DNA of 7,120 bases from Planctomycetota bacterium (GTDB taxonomy: Bacteria; Planctomycetota; Planctomycetia; Isosphaerales; Isosphaeraceae), in the NCBI GenBank assembly GCA_021778575.1, contig JAJYCH010000249.1, forward strand, positions 1 to 7,120. The letters are read 5' to 3'. A program made the translations under genes and the position numbers. The notes under the pieces are model-generated. The model saw only the letters and a list, made by a program, of their open reading frames with translations. It searched no databases and was not told the DNA's origin. The stretch's first letter is position 1. Every line of letters begins with the position of its first letter. Shown in pieces: positions 6,774-7,120 of the stretch.

Positions 6774-6944
6774 GCGTTCGACCTGAGCGGAGCCAGGATC
6801 GGGCTCCGACGGACGACGAACGGTGACGTTACCCGATCGATCGATTGCGCCTCTCTGGACCATCTCTTCGTACTGTTCGCCCGATGGACGGCTCGCCCGC
6901 CTTTGAATGGATTCACTGAGCCTCCGAAGGTTGTCGTTGCTCAT
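6741..6944 (-). CDS. Small hypothetical protein, 67 residues
   Basis: The product starts MSNDNLRRLSESIQRRA, contains EQYEEMVQRGAIDRSGNVTV (24-43) and ends in a Pro/Glu-rich tail. It is highly charged, has no signal peptide or membrane segment, and is probably a soluble cytoplasmic protein. The core E-x-Y-E-x-M-V-x-R-G-x-I-D-x-x-G-N-V resembles short planctomycete hypothetical proteins I recall, but I know of no function. ATG 6944 is preferred over upstream in-frame codons because AAAGGGAG (complement of 6951-6958) lies six bases before it. The start is 13 bases after the stop of the partial gene at 6958-7120, so the two are almost certainly co-transcribed. The stop TAA (6743-6741) lies inside the 3' end of the kinase-like gene. 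The small size and paired layout could suit a toxin-antitoxin-like or regulator pair, which is speculation. Confidence 0.72.
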   Translation of the reverse strand: MSNDNLRRLSESIQRRASRPSGEQYEEMVQRGAIDRSGNVTVRRPSEPDPGSAQVERSLPRPPEDHA

Positions 6945-6950
6945 TCCTGG

Positions 6951-6958
6951 CTCCCTTT
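6951..6958 (-). promoter_or_regulatory. Ribosome binding site of the 67-residue gene
   Basis: On the minus strand AAAGGGAG lies six bases before ATG 6944. Its first base is also the last base of the TGA stop of the preceding gene, so the signal sits right at the gene junction, which suits translational coupling. Confidence 0.7.
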
Positions 6959-7120
6959 CAAGAATGGATATTCGGGCGGAACACGCCGAGGATGTTGTCG
7001 GTCGATCGGACAGCAATTTGAATGTGGGACTCTCGAAATACCCGGGAGCCCTCGAAAGCAGGCTCGCCTTCCAGGAACGGGCTCCTGACCGTATCAAAGG
7101 TGATTCCGGACTCGTTGGCT
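6958..7120 (-). CDS. Hypothetical protein, C-terminal part only
   Basis: A frame open from the window edge to TGA 6960-6958 codes for 53 residues with the codon bias of the neighbouring genes. It includes FLEGEPAFEGSRVFRESH (15-32) followed directly by IQIAVRSTDNILGVFRP. The H-I-Q-I-A-V-R / I-L-G-V-F-R-P pattern looks like a conserved protein end rather than a chance frame, and I recall comparable endings in planctomycete hypothetical proteins without a function. The start lies outside the window. The gene stands immediately upstream of the 67-residue gene, with 13 bases between them and a ribosome binding site at the junction. It overlaps a spurious plus-strand frame, which is rejected. Confidence 0.68.
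   Translation of the reverse strand, partial: ANESGITFDTVRSPFLEGEPAFEGSRVFRESHIQIAVRSTDNILGVFRPNIHS

Noticed and set aside
5900..6826. A 308-codon plus-strand frame in a second register of the kinase-like gene
   Set aside because: The product is almost entirely Arg, Pro, Asp and Gly, the typical shadow of a GC-rich gene.
6903..7088. A 61-codon plus-strand frame at the right edge
   Set aside because: The minus strand has two coding frames with a ribosome binding site at their junction, and the plus product has no recognisable features.

Overview
The window looks like chromosomal DNA from a planctomycete, most likely of the Isosphaeraceae type. The signs are a DUF1559 prepilin-like protein with the [20 protein letters not shown] leader and a C-terminal H-x9-DG motif, a PEP-CTERM protein, a protein with the planctomycete 'RPRLEPLEGRELLSG' N-terminus, a large membrane protein with a kinase fold, GC-rich sequence and loose gene spacing with mixed orientation. 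The genus is an inference from these families; no rRNA or other marker gene is present.

Layout. The left edge (2-271, +) holds the C-terminus of a YdiJ-like flavin/Fe-S oxidoreductase. Facing it is a minus-strand PEP-CTERM secreted protein (415-1110) that ends in a clear intrinsic terminator (341-377). About 850 bases follow with no convincing gene (1111-1962); they contain stem-loops and one weak minus-strand reading frame that could be a relic. Then come three plus-strand genes: the DUF1559 prepilin-like protein (1963-2991), the LEPLE-type envelope/secreted protein (3265-4044), and an 855-residue zinc ribbon / kinase-fold / multi-span membrane protein (4206-6773). At the right edge two closely spaced minus-strand genes converge on the kinase-like gene: a partial gene running off the window (6958-7120) and a 67-residue gene (6741-6944) whose end overlaps the kinase-like gene by 33 bases.

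How the genes relate. There is no obvious metabolic pathway. Three neighbours are exported or envelope-associated by three different N- or C-terminal signals (PEP-CTERM, class III prepilin leader, LEPLE motif), and the large protein combines a probably inactive kinase domain with several membrane segments. A shared envelope role is possible but is only inferred from proximity. The most interesting object is the zinc ribbon-pseudokinase membrane protein, whose catalytic-loop Asn is replaced by Lys and whose glycine loop is degraded. No mobile element, CRISPR array, tRNA or rRNA was seen.
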